DNA from: Scleroderma bovista
Lineage: Eukaryota; Basidiomycota; Agaricomycetes; Boletales; Sclerodermataceae
Assembly: GCA_037178675.1 (NCBI GenBank)
Contig: JAYMGJ010000285.1
Span: 39,904-103,903 of the forward strand
Reading direction: 5' to 3'
Length of the DNA: 64,000 bases
Position numbers and translations under genes: made by a program. This document shows, one piece after another, positions 1-11,200 of the stretch (the stretch's first letter is position 1; every line of letters starts with the position of its first letter). The notes under the pieces are model-generated. The model was not told the origin of the DNA. It did not search any database and was given only the letters and a program-made list of their open reading frames with translations.

Positions 1-2831
1 TCGGAGGTGACATGGGTGGGTACTCCGTGTTTGGAAAACACGTGCGCGACAAAGAGCTTGGCAAGCTCAGGGGAGGTGATGGTGTCGTAGGTCGGAATGA
101 ATATTCCTTGCTTCGAGAGGCAGTCCACGATGACTAGGATGGAGGTGAATCCATCGGAGGAGGGTAGTTGCTCGATGAAGTCCATGGATATGGAATGCCA
201 TGGGCGAGTGGGGATCGGGAGCTGTTTTAGTAGGCCGTAGGGCCTGTGCCTAGGGACCTTAGCACGTCCGCAGGATGTGCAGGAACTTACGTAGTCTTTT
301 ACGAAGGTGCAGACACCTGGCCAGGTATATTCCCGGCAGACTAGTTCCAAGGTGCGGTTTTGGCCGAAGTGGCTGGAGAGCGTATGGTCATGCTTATAGT
401 GGAGGACTCTGAGGCAGAGGTTGTTAATGTCTGGCACGTAGATCCTATTGTCAAGGCAGAGTAAGCCTGTGTGGTCCGTTGACCACTGAGAATCGGATGA
501 GTCGGACTTGTGGCTGAGCGCGACGGGATTGGAAGGGAGAGCTGCGAGAATGTCTTTGTGGAGTTGTTCCACGTCAATGAGGATGGCAGCGCAGATTGCC
601 GGAGCGAGGAGGATGGTTGCCCTAAGGGAGGACACGAGTTGTTCTTGGGTGAACATGGGTCGGAGGTTGTGTGGGTTGACCTGAGCGTAGTCCCTATCCC
701 CCTCTTTTGGGTAGACGTCCCAGCGTCTAGTGAGGGCATCGGGTTTAGCTCCGAGGCGTCCAGGGCGGAAGTGGATGGCAAGGTTGAACTGGGAGAGGTA
801 CTCCGACCAGCGGGCTTGACGGTGGGTCAAGACCTTGGAGCTGGAGAAATATTCCAAGTTCTTGTGGTCGGTGACCACATCAACCGGAGTGGCGGAGCCC
901 TCAAGGTAGTGTCGCCAGTGCTTAAAAGCCTCGAAAATGGCCAAAAGCTCCTTGTCATGGGTGTCATAATTCAGCTCCGGAGCAGACAGAGTGCGTGAGT
1001 AGTACACGACAGGGCGGAGGACCTTGTCGGAGCCAGTGATGGAAAGGATTCCAGCAATGGCATAGTCTGAAGCATCGGTCTCCACAGTCAGCGGAGTGTC
1101 AGGGACCCAGTGGGTAAGGATAGGAGCGGAGGTGAAGGCCTTCTTCAGGAGGTTAAAGGCGGAGCGACAATCCTCACCAAAATTCCAAGGAATGTTTTTG
1201 CGGGTAAGCCACGTGAGAGGTACGACGATGTTGGAGTAGTTGAAGATGAAACAACGGTAGAAATTCGCAAAACCAAGGAAGGACTGGATGTCCTTCACCT
1301 TGCGGGGTTCTGGCCAGTCGGAGATGGCTTTGACTTTGTCGGCGGACATGGAAAGGCCATCGGGGGAGAGGCAGAAGCCAAGGTATTCGGTAGAGGTGGT
1401 ATGGAATTCGCATTTTTCCGGCTTAGCAAAGAGGTTATGCTTGCGGAGGCGTCGGAGGACTTTGCGGACATGCTTTTGCTGTGATTCGATGTCTTCAGAG
1501 TAGATAAGGATGTCGTCTAGGTAGACGACAACACAGACATCAAGCATGTCAGAGAGGATGCTGTTAACAAATCGCTGGAAAGCTGCAGGAGCATTAGTCA
1601 AGCCGAAAGGCATGACATTCCACTCGAAGGAACCGTACCGCGTGCGAAATGCGGTCTTCCATTCATCTCCTTCAGCGATGCGGACCAAATGGTACGCGTG
1701 GCGGAGATCGATCTTGGAGTAGATCTTTGCCTTGCTAGGAGAGTCAAGGAGGTCAGAGATGAGAGGGAGCGGATAGCGGTCTTTCTTTGATATTTTGTTC
1801 AGTCCTCGGTAATTGACGCAAAGGCGGAGTGATCCATCCTTTTTGCGGACGAACAGGACAGGAGCTCCATGAGCGGAGGTCGACTGTCGGATGAAGCCAT
1901 AGGAGAGGTGCTCATCGATGAAGGTGCGGAGCGCCCCTAATTCAGTCTGTGAAAGGGAGTACACAGTACCCAGCGGAGGGCTTGCGCCCTCCTCCAAATC
2001 GATTCGGAGGTCGTACTCGCGGTGCGGAGCAAGTGTAGTGGCTTTTGCTTTGCTGAAGACGTCAGCGAAGTCATGGTAGACTTCTGGCACAGTGGAGAGA
2101 TTGGAAGGATCGACAGGAGTGGCAGTGGAGGCGGAGCGGAGCTTCGCGTCTTCTGGGCGGATGTACAGCGTGAAGTTGGTAGATCCCGTGAGTTTGCAAG
2201 CGCGCGCAAATGCAGCAGCGCCTATGAGCGAAACATAGGGAGCGGTCAACTGAGGCGAGTCGGAGTCGGAGGGCGGAGATGAGTCCTCAGGTGGCGGAGC
2301 CGTGCAGGCAGATGCGGAGGCGGACTCGACAGAAGGAGGTACTGGGGATGCGGGCATTCGCAGTGTGCTTTTACGGAATTTGATGTGACCCAAAACCCAG
2401 TCAATCAACGGATTGTAGTGGGTGAGCCAGCTATGTCCGAGGACCAGCACACAGGAGGAATCCAGCGGAGTTACGTAGAATGTTTCGGAGTTGACTTCGC
2501 CTGTGGAGAACTGAATGTCGAGTTTGATGGCTTTGATAATGAAGGTGTTCGTGGAACCGTCTAGGAGGCGGAGTTCAAGCGGAGTGATCGCGTAGGTTTC
2601 AAGAGAGTGTTTATTAACAAAATTGCTATCTATGAAACAATGGCTAGAGCCAGAGTCAACGAGAGCGGAGACAGGAGGAATAGCGACAGGGGACGTAATG
2701 GAAACGGAGGGCATAAGGGAGTTGGGATCGGAGAGAGCGGACACGTTGAGGCGTAACTCCGTAGGTGCACAGTCGGAGTCAACGCAACCCCCAGATTGTG
2801 TGGAGTTCTGGGAGCTGCTGTCTAATTTTTT
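1..2831 (-). CDS. pol: gypsy Pol polyprotein: protease, RT, RNase H, integrase (partial)
   Basis: I translated this frame by hand from the slippery site to the window edge and met no stop. Landmarks in order: aspartic protease active site ALVDSGSSH (about 2650-2680) with LGHSWLTHYNPLIDW (about 2405-2450); RT start with GAPVLFVRKKDGSLRLC (about 1815-1870), the catalytic YLDD (about 1520-1535), RNase H with a TDAS motif (about 1070) and HDKELLAIFEAF (about 920-960); integrase zinc region with a CTSCG pair (about 265) and core start SMDFIEQLP (about 165-190). It lies in the -1 frame relative to gag and has no ATG of its own at the junction, so it is expected as a Gag-Pol fusion. All key catalytic residues visible are intact. 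Confidence 0.93.
2786..2831 (-). promoter_or_regulatory. -1 ribosomal frameshift signal between gag and pol
   Basis: Minus strand: slippery heptamer A AAA AAT at 2831-2825 in the gag frame, directly followed by the gag stop TAG. An 8-nt spacer (2824-2817) leads to a 10-bp stem, AGCTCCCAGA (2816-2807) with TCTGGGGGTT (2795-2786), two of whose pairs are G-U, with an 11-nt loop. This is the classical layout of a programmed -1 frameshift, and the pol frame is exactly -1. The structure is predicted by eye; efficiency is unknown. Confidence 0.7.
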
Positions 2832-4175
2832 GACTCCACAGCAGCAGAAGTCACGGCCTTGGCAGCGCAGGCCTTGGCCTTAGAGCTCTTCGAGGTGGAC
2901 TTAGGACAGTCCCTGGCCATATGGCCGGGTTGTCCGCAGAACATGCAAAGCTTGTCTTTGATGCACCGCTGGCGCTCTTCCTCGGTCAACTTGCCATCTT
3001 TCCCAAGATGGGCGGGGGTTTCGGAGGAGGCGGGCTTGGCGCTGGAGGAGCTCTTCAACTTGTCGGAGCTCTTGTTCTTGTTGTCCTTCTCCTTGGTTTT
3101 ACCCTTGGAGTCGGAGGAGGTGCCTTTGGGGGCGGAGTTGGACAACGAGGAGGTGGAAGTCTTGGTTTGGCGCGCAACTTCAGATTTGCGCTCCCAGTAC
3201 CTGGCATCGATGGTCTGCGTGAGAGTGTGGTATCCATCCAGGGTGCGGGGTTTGCCAATGTGAGAGATTTCGTCCTTGATGCGGTCGGGGAGACCGCTGT
3301 AGAAGATGTGGCAGAGAGCGCCATCGCCGTAGCCACGTACTTGGCCAGCGAGGCGGTTAAACTCAACCACATACTTGTTGATTTTCTGTCCTTCCTTCAT
3401 GGACAGGTTGTCCAACTGATGTTTGGCGTCTCCGACGGGGTCATGCGGGCCGAAGTTGGACTTCAGTTCAGAGATGAACTGTGCGTAGTTGTCCATCCAT
3501 AGCGGACGGGCACAGGGATTGGCGGAGTTGAGTAGGTCCGGTTCAAACCACTTGAGGGCCATGCCCTTTAGGTACGACTGCGCGAAGGTGACCCTAGCGT
3601 GGTCGGAGGCGAAAGCCTTGGGGCGATCCTGAAAGTTCAGTTCGCACTGAACAAGGAAGGCGCAGAGCTTGCACGGATCAGTTCCTGTCGAACGTGTCAG
3701 GTTCGCAGACTTTGGTGCGACCAGAAGAGGAGTCGCGGTCGGCAGATGCCATAGCGACTTTGGTCAGCGCCTGGACCGCTTGTGTGAATAGGAGCAGTGG
3801 GTCCGGAGTCAGAGTTGAGGCGGAAGGGATAGGGGAGTCTGGTAGCGGGACATCTGGTGGGTTGGGGGAAGGCGGGTTGCTATCTCCGCCGCCACCACCA
3901 TCGCCACCAGGGTAGCTGTCACTGTAGATGTCCAAGGCGTTGTCGAAACGATGCGTGGAGTAAACTCCAGACTCGTTGGGGCGGTGCGGAGCGGGGGTTG
4001 GAGTAGTGGGATCGGGGGCGGGAGCCCCAGGCGGAGTATTGCGATTGGAGAAGGAGAGGAACTCTCCTTCTTCGGCCAAGTCATTTCGGGAAGTGGAGGG
4101 CGCATTGAGCGCCTCCTGGCACTCTTCGAGCGCACGAGACTGAGCACGGGTAGTTATGATTGAGCAACTAGTCAT
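2822..4175 (-). pseudogene. gag: gypsy Gag with one internal frameshift
   Basis: The reading frame starts at the ATG at 4175. The first 160 or so residues are Pro/Ser/Gly-rich. Near 3686 one extra base appears to shift the frame (the codon after TTCGAC), and the capsid-like part continues in another frame to 2822. That part has a WFEPDLL segment, a NYAQFISEL region typical of Gag in this superfamily, a Lys/Ser-rich linker and a CCHC zinc knuckle (CMFCGQPGHMARDC) that would bind the element RNA. Gag ends AAT TAG on a slippery sequence leading into pol. Either this copy makes no full Gag or the extra base is a sequence error; a second programmed shift inside gag would be unusual. Confidence 0.85.
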
Positions 4176-4220
4176 GGTTGAGAGTAATTAGCAGGTGTGC
4201 AAGAGTGAGTTCGAATATAC

Positions 4221-4900
4221 TGTCAGAACCGGTTCCTCTGACGAACTCCAACACGAGTGGAGATAAGTGCGAAGGGTTGTTGACGACAGGTGGAGGAGAT
4301 GCGGAGGTGTTGAGGACTTTGGCTTCAGCGTATGTGCTGTGCCCTTGCGATACCTGTGTCCTCTTATTTCGGAGGACTTAAGGACAGAGAGACGGAGGTC
4401 CGACGAAGGTCGGAGTTGCCAGAAGGCAGAGGAGACAGAGGAGAGTTCACGGGAAGTATTCAAGATGATATTCGAACTGAGGGACAATCCCCTCAGCGTT
4501 CGGAGTACTTATACTTTACATTGGATATGTACAGTAACCGAGAAGCGGAGAGAGACATAGCAGAGACGTAGCTAAGAGTCTGCGGATGACAAACGGATGA
4601 ATAACATACACGGAACGGAGATCAGTGATAAGCGTAACGGATCAAAAGGTTAACGGGACACAACTATGAGTAATCAGATCTAATCTAAAACGGGAACAAG
4701 GGAAACAGGAACAGAAGCGGAACGGAAGCATACAATAACCGGAGGCGTAAGTGCGGAACTGTTTACTAAAAGGAGACGGAGCATCAATTGTCGGAGCGGA
4801 GATGGATACGTAGCGTCGGAGGTGTCCGATTGCGATTGGACTTGAGTTTACAACAGTCTAGAGGCCTTGCGGAGTCACGAGGCGTCACGCAGTCGTGACA
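4221..4900 (-). repeat. 5' LTR of the gypsy element
   Basis: A 680 bp segment starts TGTCACGACT (minus strand, at 4900) and ends TTCTGACA (at 4221), so the termini form the short inverted repeat TGTCA/TGACA also seen in the solo LTR family of this window. The gag ATG lies 46 bp downstream. The bases after the LTR do not begin with the usual TGG, so I cannot name the primer tRNA. Boundaries are inferred from terminal motifs only, because the partner LTR is outside the window. Confidence 0.65.
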
Positions 4901-5401
4901 ATGTCTACCACACAGTACATTAGGTCAATGATCTTTTGTACACGGTGATGACTTACCTTCCGTGCAACGAACACCTTGCACTGATAAACCCATTGTGACT
5001 TCACTTTGTACACACTGAGACCCTCGAGGGGTATTCCTTATCCATTTCATGTGGAGCTGGGTCACATTGCATGTCTAGAACGCGGTACATTAGGTCAATG
5101 ATTTTTTCTACATAGTGGCGACTTACCATCCGTGCGATAAGGATCCTCCAAGGGCAGGCATTCACTGGATCCACACTCAGGCCTATCTTGATCATGCAGA
5201 GATTTCATTTCTATGAAATATAGATTAGTATATTGAAAGTGACCCTTGCAGCAACTTACGTTTGGCGCATTGGGGCTGTTCCTTCTCCATATCACGTTGA
5301 GCTGTGTCACAGGGCGCCTCTACAGAGCAGTACATTAGGTGGAAGCTGATTTGTTAGTGACGACTCACGTTTCATGTGACGAGAGCAAGGAACTTGTGCT
5401 G
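4901..5401 (-). repeat. degenerate part of the exon-intron cassette array
   Basis: Two longer, diverged copies (about 150-170 bp) begin with a CAGTACATTAGGT-like block near 4914 and 5086. On the minus strand GTAAGT or GTGAGT donors occur near 4955, 5115, 5255 and 5355, so the exon-donor rhythm of the neighbouring array continues up to the gypsy LTR. No continuous reading frame could be established. Confidence 0.5.
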
Positions 5402-6185
5402 CTGCAGAGGGTCCACTGAGCTGACAAACATGGATGTTATGTGTAACAACTTACATGCGTCAGGGTGAGGTCCTTCAGAGGCTCATGGCACCTGAGAGGA
5501 ATGTGGGGGGTGTGGTAGTTGGGTCACTGCAGAGGGTCCACTGAGTGGCAAACAGGGATTTTATGGGTGATGACTTATGCCCATTGAGACAAGCGTCCTC
5601 AGAGGCTCGTGGCACCTGAAAGGAATGCGGAGGGTGTGATAGTTGCATCGCTGCAGAGGGTCCACTGAGCGAACAAACAGGGATTTTATGTGCGACGACT
5701 TACGTGCATTGAGATGAGCATCCTCAGAGGCTCGTGCCGGCTGAGGTGGAGGGTGCGGTTGTTGCATCACTGCAGAGGGTCCACTGAACTGACAAACAGG
5801 GATTTTATGTGCGACAACTTATGCGCATTGAGACGAGCATCCTCAGAGGCTCGTGCAGGCTGAGGTGGAGGGTGCGGTTGTTGCATCACTGCAGAGGGTC
5901 CACTGAACTGACAAACAGGGATTTTATGTGCGACAACTTACGTGCATCGAGACGAGCATCCTCAGAGGCTCATGCAGGCTGAGGTGGAGGGTGCGGTTGT
6001 TGCATCGCTGCAGAGGGTCCACTGAACTGACAAACAGGGATTTTATGTGCGATGACTTACGCGCATTGGGACAAGCATCCTTGGAGGCTTGTGGCACCTG
6101 AGCTGAATGTGGGGAGAGTGGTAGTTGCATTTCTGTAGTGGGTCCACTGAGCTAACAAACACAGATTTCATTTGTGATGACTTAC
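5402..6185 (-). repeat. tandem array of exon-intron cassettes, about 119-125 bp each
   Basis: Seven intron-like units on the minus strand lie at 6133-6185, 6008-6060, 5889-5941, 5770-5822, 5651-5703, 5527-5578 and 5402-5454. Each runs from GTAAGT to CTGCAG or CTGTAG and is 52-53 nt long. The exons between them are 72, 66, 66, 66, 72 and 72 nt, all multiples of three, giving a 22-24 residue Pro/His/Gln-rich repeat (core MQQPHPPPQPA). Two donors have changed to ATAAGT (introns at 5770 and 5527), and one exon has an apparent CGA-to-TGA stop at 5970-5972. The array follows the minus-strand gene at 6.4-9.5 kb and is probably its 3' end. Confidence 0.75.
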
Positions 6186-6387
6186 ATGTGTTGAGACAAG
6201 CGCGTTCAGAGTCTCCCAGTATCTTAGATAAATGTGTGGTTGTTCTCATGGCAGACCTAGCTTCCACGACACGACCGAGAGTTCCTGACTGACCCTCACA
6301 GCTGTTGGTTTTTGGCTCATCCTCACCAGAAGAGTCGGTGTCAAGCGGCGAGTTAATTCGAAACCTAGCTTTTCTGGTCTGTGAGGA

Positions 6388-9300
6388 TCATTGCATGCCC
6401 TTGGAGAGTTCTCTGGTGCCCTTATCTGCCAAGGATGCTGTTCTTTTCACAGGACACGATGAATCCTGGTGGGTTGCCTTGCGCTTGTGTGTATATGGAG
6501 CTTGCTCCTCCATAGGACTGGTGTTGGTGCTGCCGTTGGTGGGTGCCCCATGTTCATCACCAACATTTTCTTCCAGGATGTAGTCAGAATCAGAGGTGTC
6601 CTGAATGGTGATAACACTTGGTCCTCTTGTCGTCGCCTTGCCTGCCTTTTTAGTAATGATAACCTCTACCTTCTTTCGCCCAAGCGTGGCTTTTGGCAAC
6701 CTAATCAGCAGTGGTGAGTCTGTCTCTTCATCTACATTGGCTACGGATCCTTTCACTCCTTTGTGCTTCGTAGAGCGGAGTTGCATTGGCACTGGCGAAG
6801 GTGACAAGTTGGAAGGATCTTCAATGTCACTGTCGGGGTCTGTCTTCAAAGCAGAAGGTTTCCCACCCCCAACCTGCTTCCTAATCCATGTCTTGGCTGT
6901 ATTAGGTAGGCGTGCTGGCCCTTCATAATCTACCTTGCCATTGAAGAAAACCCTTTTGCCTCTCAGTGAGTTTGAATCTGATAATGGTGGGGCACCATGG
7001 ATGACTGGGATTTTGGATGCAAGGAGGTCCACTAGTTATAAATTAGCATTTATAGCCACCAGCACAACATCAACACTCACTCTTTTTGTTTGGCATTGAC
7101 TTGAAATGTAACCTGTAAGGGCCAGTGTCACGGAGGGCTGTGATTACCTGTGCAGATTCCAAAACAGTCAGGTCTGATACTCCCTTAGGTTTGCTATGTG
7201 AAGCACGCTCTTGTCCAGGGAACAGCACTGCATTTGGCCAATGAATGCAGACGAGTGCATGCTGACCCAGCTTCCCCGAGGCCCACATGTGGCCATGACC
7301 TTCTGAGACCCCATCAGCACCATGTTCTTGGCTTTGAGTAATGCAACAAACCAATTTGTGAAGTGAGAAGCTTCTTTACAAGCTTGTGGTCCTCTCGCTC
7401 ATCGCTTGCATTGTCCAGAGTATGGTCACCACTATCTAATGTGAGATCAACAACGTCAGGTCCCACCTCACTGTGTTCCTTCGCTTTACCCTTAGTGTTT
7501 GACCTGTCTTGGTCAAATGAGTCTGTAACACACGCCAGAGACAATCGGTTGCTGACAAGACCACCGCAACGTGAGAATGTGAATCAGAAGAGGACAGTGG
7601 AGCATACTATATGTGTGCTTTGAAATGACCAATTATGGCATCCGAGTCAGCACAACAACACTCCAAGAAAAACTATGTATACCCAGTTGTATCTTGTATC
7701 AGTGAATTATAAGCATATGAATTAAGTACTTACATCCTCTGCACCAGGCATAGTGTATGAATATCCCAGCGAGGCATCTTGGTTGACAATGCTTCCTGCC
7801 ATAACAAATGCTGCTTCGATGCCATGGGTCTTTGACAGAGCAGCGAACTGGAGTATGGTTAGCTGTGCTTGCTATGCTGCTGCATAACGACTCACCAACT
7901 GGGTCAGTCTTTTTGCAGATTTATGGAACATTTGTTGCCTTTGGCCAACTGTCTTCCCAGCTTCAGTATACTGTGTACTCTCCTCAAACTTTGTGAGTAT
8001 TTTTTGTCAGGTTTCAGGGTAATCCTTCTTGAACAGCTCGTAGCACCGCCTGTGGACTGTGACCACTGAATTATGATTAGTATACAATGATACATCACTT
8101 GCACCATACCCTTACATTTAGTATCAGTAGTGCCAACTTGTGCTCCAGTCTTCCAGAGGCAATTAAGTTCATCCTGGGTGTTCTGGGAAAAATACTTGGA
8201 ATACTTGTTCCAGTCATTTGCCGAGTTCAAACGTGCATATTTCTTCACAAAGCGATCAATTAATTGTTGGGGTGGTTGACCAGAACGGACTGCGAGGTCA
8301 GTAAGGTATGTAGTGATATGGTCAAGTCCCTCTTGGACCATATCTAGAACAGCGTTGGACGGTCTTCCAACCACAAATTGGCTGCCCTCGCTGTCATCCA
8401 AATCAACATGGCTCTCTTCATTGGGGGGCAAGGCAGCTGCATCCGCAGACGGAGTATACGAAGTCTACCAGTGTAGAAGTGAGTTAGTAAGTGAAGGTTC
8501 ATCCCCAGATGGAATAACATGCCTCCACAGGTTGATCGGCTTGAGCTGGCTCAAAGCCTAGTGCATCCAGCGCTGCACTAGGTGCAAGCCCTGGATTGGC
8601 AGGGGGTATGATAGCGGCCCCATCATGTGACATTGCCATAGATGTTGCAACCTCAGGTCTGGGCATATCAGACCCCAACTTGGCATCCGAACGCAGTGTT
8701 GGCTGAAGCTGCATGGAGGTCGGGTTGTCCACAGATGAAACATTTGATTCCTTTGCCAGAGCAGTCAGTTTATGGCATTGAAGTAATGGTAGATGTACAT
8801 ACTTCGTGGGGGCACGTGGGAGGCTCGGAGGATGAGGGGTACATACCACCAATGGGTGGAGCACAAGGCTCGCGAGAGTGTAAGTGCTTGGCTGTCAGGA
8901 CTTCTGGCCCACCAGAAGGCTCTCGCAAGGCTTCTTGAGTCATAGGCGGGACCTCTAACAAAGCTCCCAAAATTAGTATCATTCACAATGGAGAAAGTCA
9001 AATGACCTACCAGCTACACTAGCAGTTGGGATAGCAGGAGCCTCGCCTCCACTCCAAAGTGGCTCGGAGACCTTACCCTTGGGCATTGGTGACCCTTGAG
9101 AGCCTAGTGAAATGGTTAACAAATATGCATGGCAACCAACGACAGCCGACCATACCAGTGGCTACAGAATTTTTTCTTTGTAAAAAGTCAATCAAAACTG
9201 TATCGTCGGCGGATTGAAATAGTTCAGAGACGCATCCAATCTCCAGTTCCTCGAGGAACGGATTGATTTCTAGAGACTTGTTGGGGTTTTCTGTGATAGA

Positions 9301-9528
9301 GGACAGCATGGTCTGATGAGTGCGACAAATTCGCGCCTTGGATATGAGGCCGCCATCACGGTCTGTGGCTTTGATGGAAGTGCGAAGCTGAGTGGGGGTC
9401 AGAACGGGAGGCGCGGTTGCATTCAGACAGCCCCCACCGCCCACTTGTATTTCAATGGAATCTACATCTAACTTGGACATGTTGAGCTGCTGAGTGGTCT
9501 GGTTGGAATGGGGATCTGAGTCTGACAA
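6388..9528 (-). pseudogene. multi-exon gene of an expanded agaricomycete family, function unknown
   Basis: A chain of minus-strand exons starts near the ATG at 9528 (or the next Met, MSKLDVDS). Recognisable blocks are SGQPPQQLIDRFVKKYARLNSANDWNKY split by normal text (about 8180-8280), a CYELFKKDYPET segment (about 8010-8050), HGIEAAFVMAGSIVNQDAS (about 7765-7830), a charged acidic linker (7330-7544), WPNAVLFPGQE (about 7200-7240) and a basic Ser/Thr-rich C-terminal exon (6388-7032). I recall these blocks from a large repeated family in mushroom-forming fungi with no known function, often near mobile elements. Introns are short GT-AG. The Trp codon after ET is TGA at 8007-8009, and a TAG interrupts an exon near 7620, so this copy is probably dead. 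It leads into the exon-cassette array. Confidence 0.55.
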
Positions 9529-9539
9529 TATTCAGAAAA

Positions 9540-10530
9540 TGATGCCTCTTGCACCTCAACCACCACCTTCCGTTTTGGGACAGGCCTCTGCCCCACCCAA
9601 ACATCAGTGTTCTCACTCATCGCCATGCATGATCCTTCTCTCAGAGATTGGAAAGTGTTACCATGCCTTCCCCAAAGGCACCTTTCGGTCTCGATTCGCT
9701 CCCCCTGCGATCCCCTGCTCGGTCCTCCATCACGTTGACGCTCACCCATTCTACTGGTCCTGGACCACGAAAGCTGGCCCCAATGCTGGCAAATCCTTCG
9801 CCATTCCCACTGTCCTGACCTCATGTCCAAAGGCTGTCCAGTGGATAGTCTCTATCTTCCATGCCTTCAAAACGCAGCTCACCCCTCAGGTGCTTGACCA
9901 GGAGACGGGCAGGGTTCTCCCTGCCTATGTCAAGTTATATCAGAACAACATGCTGATGCACCTGCATGCTCAGCTGGCTTGCCTTCGAGTGGGCAAACCC
10001 CCCCTGCTTCTGCCCCCCCTTGCGCCACCCCCCGGTCAGCTGCAACTAGAGCCCCCCAACCTCCCCTTAGCGTCATCGCAGAGCTCCAAAAGGAGATCGC
10101 AGCCCTGTGAGCCGAGGTCCAGGCCCTTCGACTCATGCATGAGGCAACTACACTACCCCCCCTTTCACCACACACTGCCCCCACTGTGGTGCCGCCTCAC
10201 CCTCCCTCCTCTTCTGCCACCTTGTCTATGTCCATAGTGCAGGAGGGAGTCGCCCACCCAGACCACCAGTGGCTGCAGTCTGTCATCGACAACCAGTACT
10301 GCCCACCAGCATTCAAACATATCGACTCCTCTATGGTCCCATCCTACCCTCTCGTCATCCCTGAGGACGTTCAACAGGTTTTGCAGGTGATCTACGAGGC
10401 GGACGTCTGGTTCATGGGTTTTGACTCCAATGGTGACCTCTGCATTGCCATCCGCTCCCCCGCTGAGTTGATCATTGCAGCAGTTGTCATTCAGGTGGGT
10501 GCCCTTCTACCCCCTCCCCCCATCTGGTAG
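9540..10530 (+). pseudogene. broken plus-strand gene, family unknown
   Basis: From an ATG at 9540 the frame reads a globular segment (SWTTKAGPNAGKSFAIPT, about 9768-9822; FHAFKTQLTPQVLDQETGR, about 9858-9914). It then passes several C-runs (10000-10065), where it loses frame. In a second frame it continues as a coiled-coil-like stretch with one TGA at 10108-10110, then a Pro-rich linker and a domain with DHQWLQSVIDNQY and DVWFMGFDSNGDLCIA, ending TAG near 10530. Protein-like composition on both sides of the break shows one former gene. I do not recognise its function; similar proteins occur as repeats in mushroom genomes. It starts almost back to back with the minus-strand gene at 9528. Confidence 0.5.
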
Positions 10531-10840
10531 CCCTTGGCCCTTATCCCCCCCCTCTTCCCCTGCCCAGCCCATTGGTACCCTTTCGAGAACATAGTGCTTG
10601 GGGGGTGGCATACGCCCCCCACGGCCCGTGCTCACTGGGCATTACCAGGGAAACGGGCGTGTGGCCAGAAATGGACTGAGCCTTCATTTAACAGTAGTAT
10701 AGCTGTACACTTTGTATCGGTAGTGGAGTGTGATATAGGGTAGACTACCCTAAGTACACTATAAAACTGATTTAAAATATATATATATATATTCAGAAAG
10801 CGATTCAAGCCCTTACATTGGCATTCATCCTGGGAAATCA
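10531..10840. other. non-coding stretch with AT microsatellite
   Basis: No gene seen. It contains C-rich runs (about 10540-10620) and an (AT)n run at about 10777-10792. Confidence 0.6.
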
Positions 10841-11200
10841 ACAGAGTGCACGGTAACAACAGCTGGATTAAATTATGTTTATATTTTGATGCAAGGAATG
10901 CTGGACTAACCTTGGAAGGAAGATTGAGGAAATGAGATGTTCGTTGATGGCGAACTCAATCACTTCCACCCCAAACCGAACTTGCCCTATATGATGTTAA
11001 TGAATCAAATAAATATTAGCCTCATCACTGACGTGGGACCAGTGGATCGATCAATATGTTGTCAAGGGATACTTCAGATCCGGGTGAGGCTCTCTGCAAC
11101 AGAGTGGTGCACATGGCGGCGCACGGCGCACCCATAATGACAAGAAGAGGGGGAGAGGGTCAGAAAGACGCTGAGTGTTGTATCGACAAAGCCATACTGT

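Larger units (their letters stand above)
1..4900 (-). mobile_element. Ty3/gypsy LTR retrotransposon, 5' part (runs off window)
   Basis: Read on the minus strand, the order is LTR, gag with a CCHC zinc knuckle, aspartic protease, reverse transcriptase, RNase H, then integrase; this is the gypsy order. The inner integrase, 3' LTR and far target-site duplication lie outside the window. Pol is open over about 940 codons without a stop, which suggests a fairly young copy, although gag has one apparent single-base disruption near 3686. The LTR meets flanking sequence at 4900/4901, and that flank resembles the exon-cassette array to its right, so the element probably inserted into the 3' part of the gene at 4.9-9.5 kb. 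The match of the other target-site copy (expected atgtc, 4901-4905) cannot be checked here. Confidence 0.93.

Noticed and set aside
2921..3502. Plus-strand frame of 193 codons
   Set aside because: It is the antisense shadow of the gypsy Gag, which has a CCHC knuckle and the right element order on the minus strand.
3678..3700. A second programmed frameshift inside gypsy gag
   Set aside because: No slippery motif or stop context; a one-base insertion or sequence error near 3686 is simpler.
9468..9830. Minus-strand frame of 120 codons extending the 9528 gene upstream
   Set aside because: It lies opposite the plus-strand gene remnant at 9540 and shows no conserved block.
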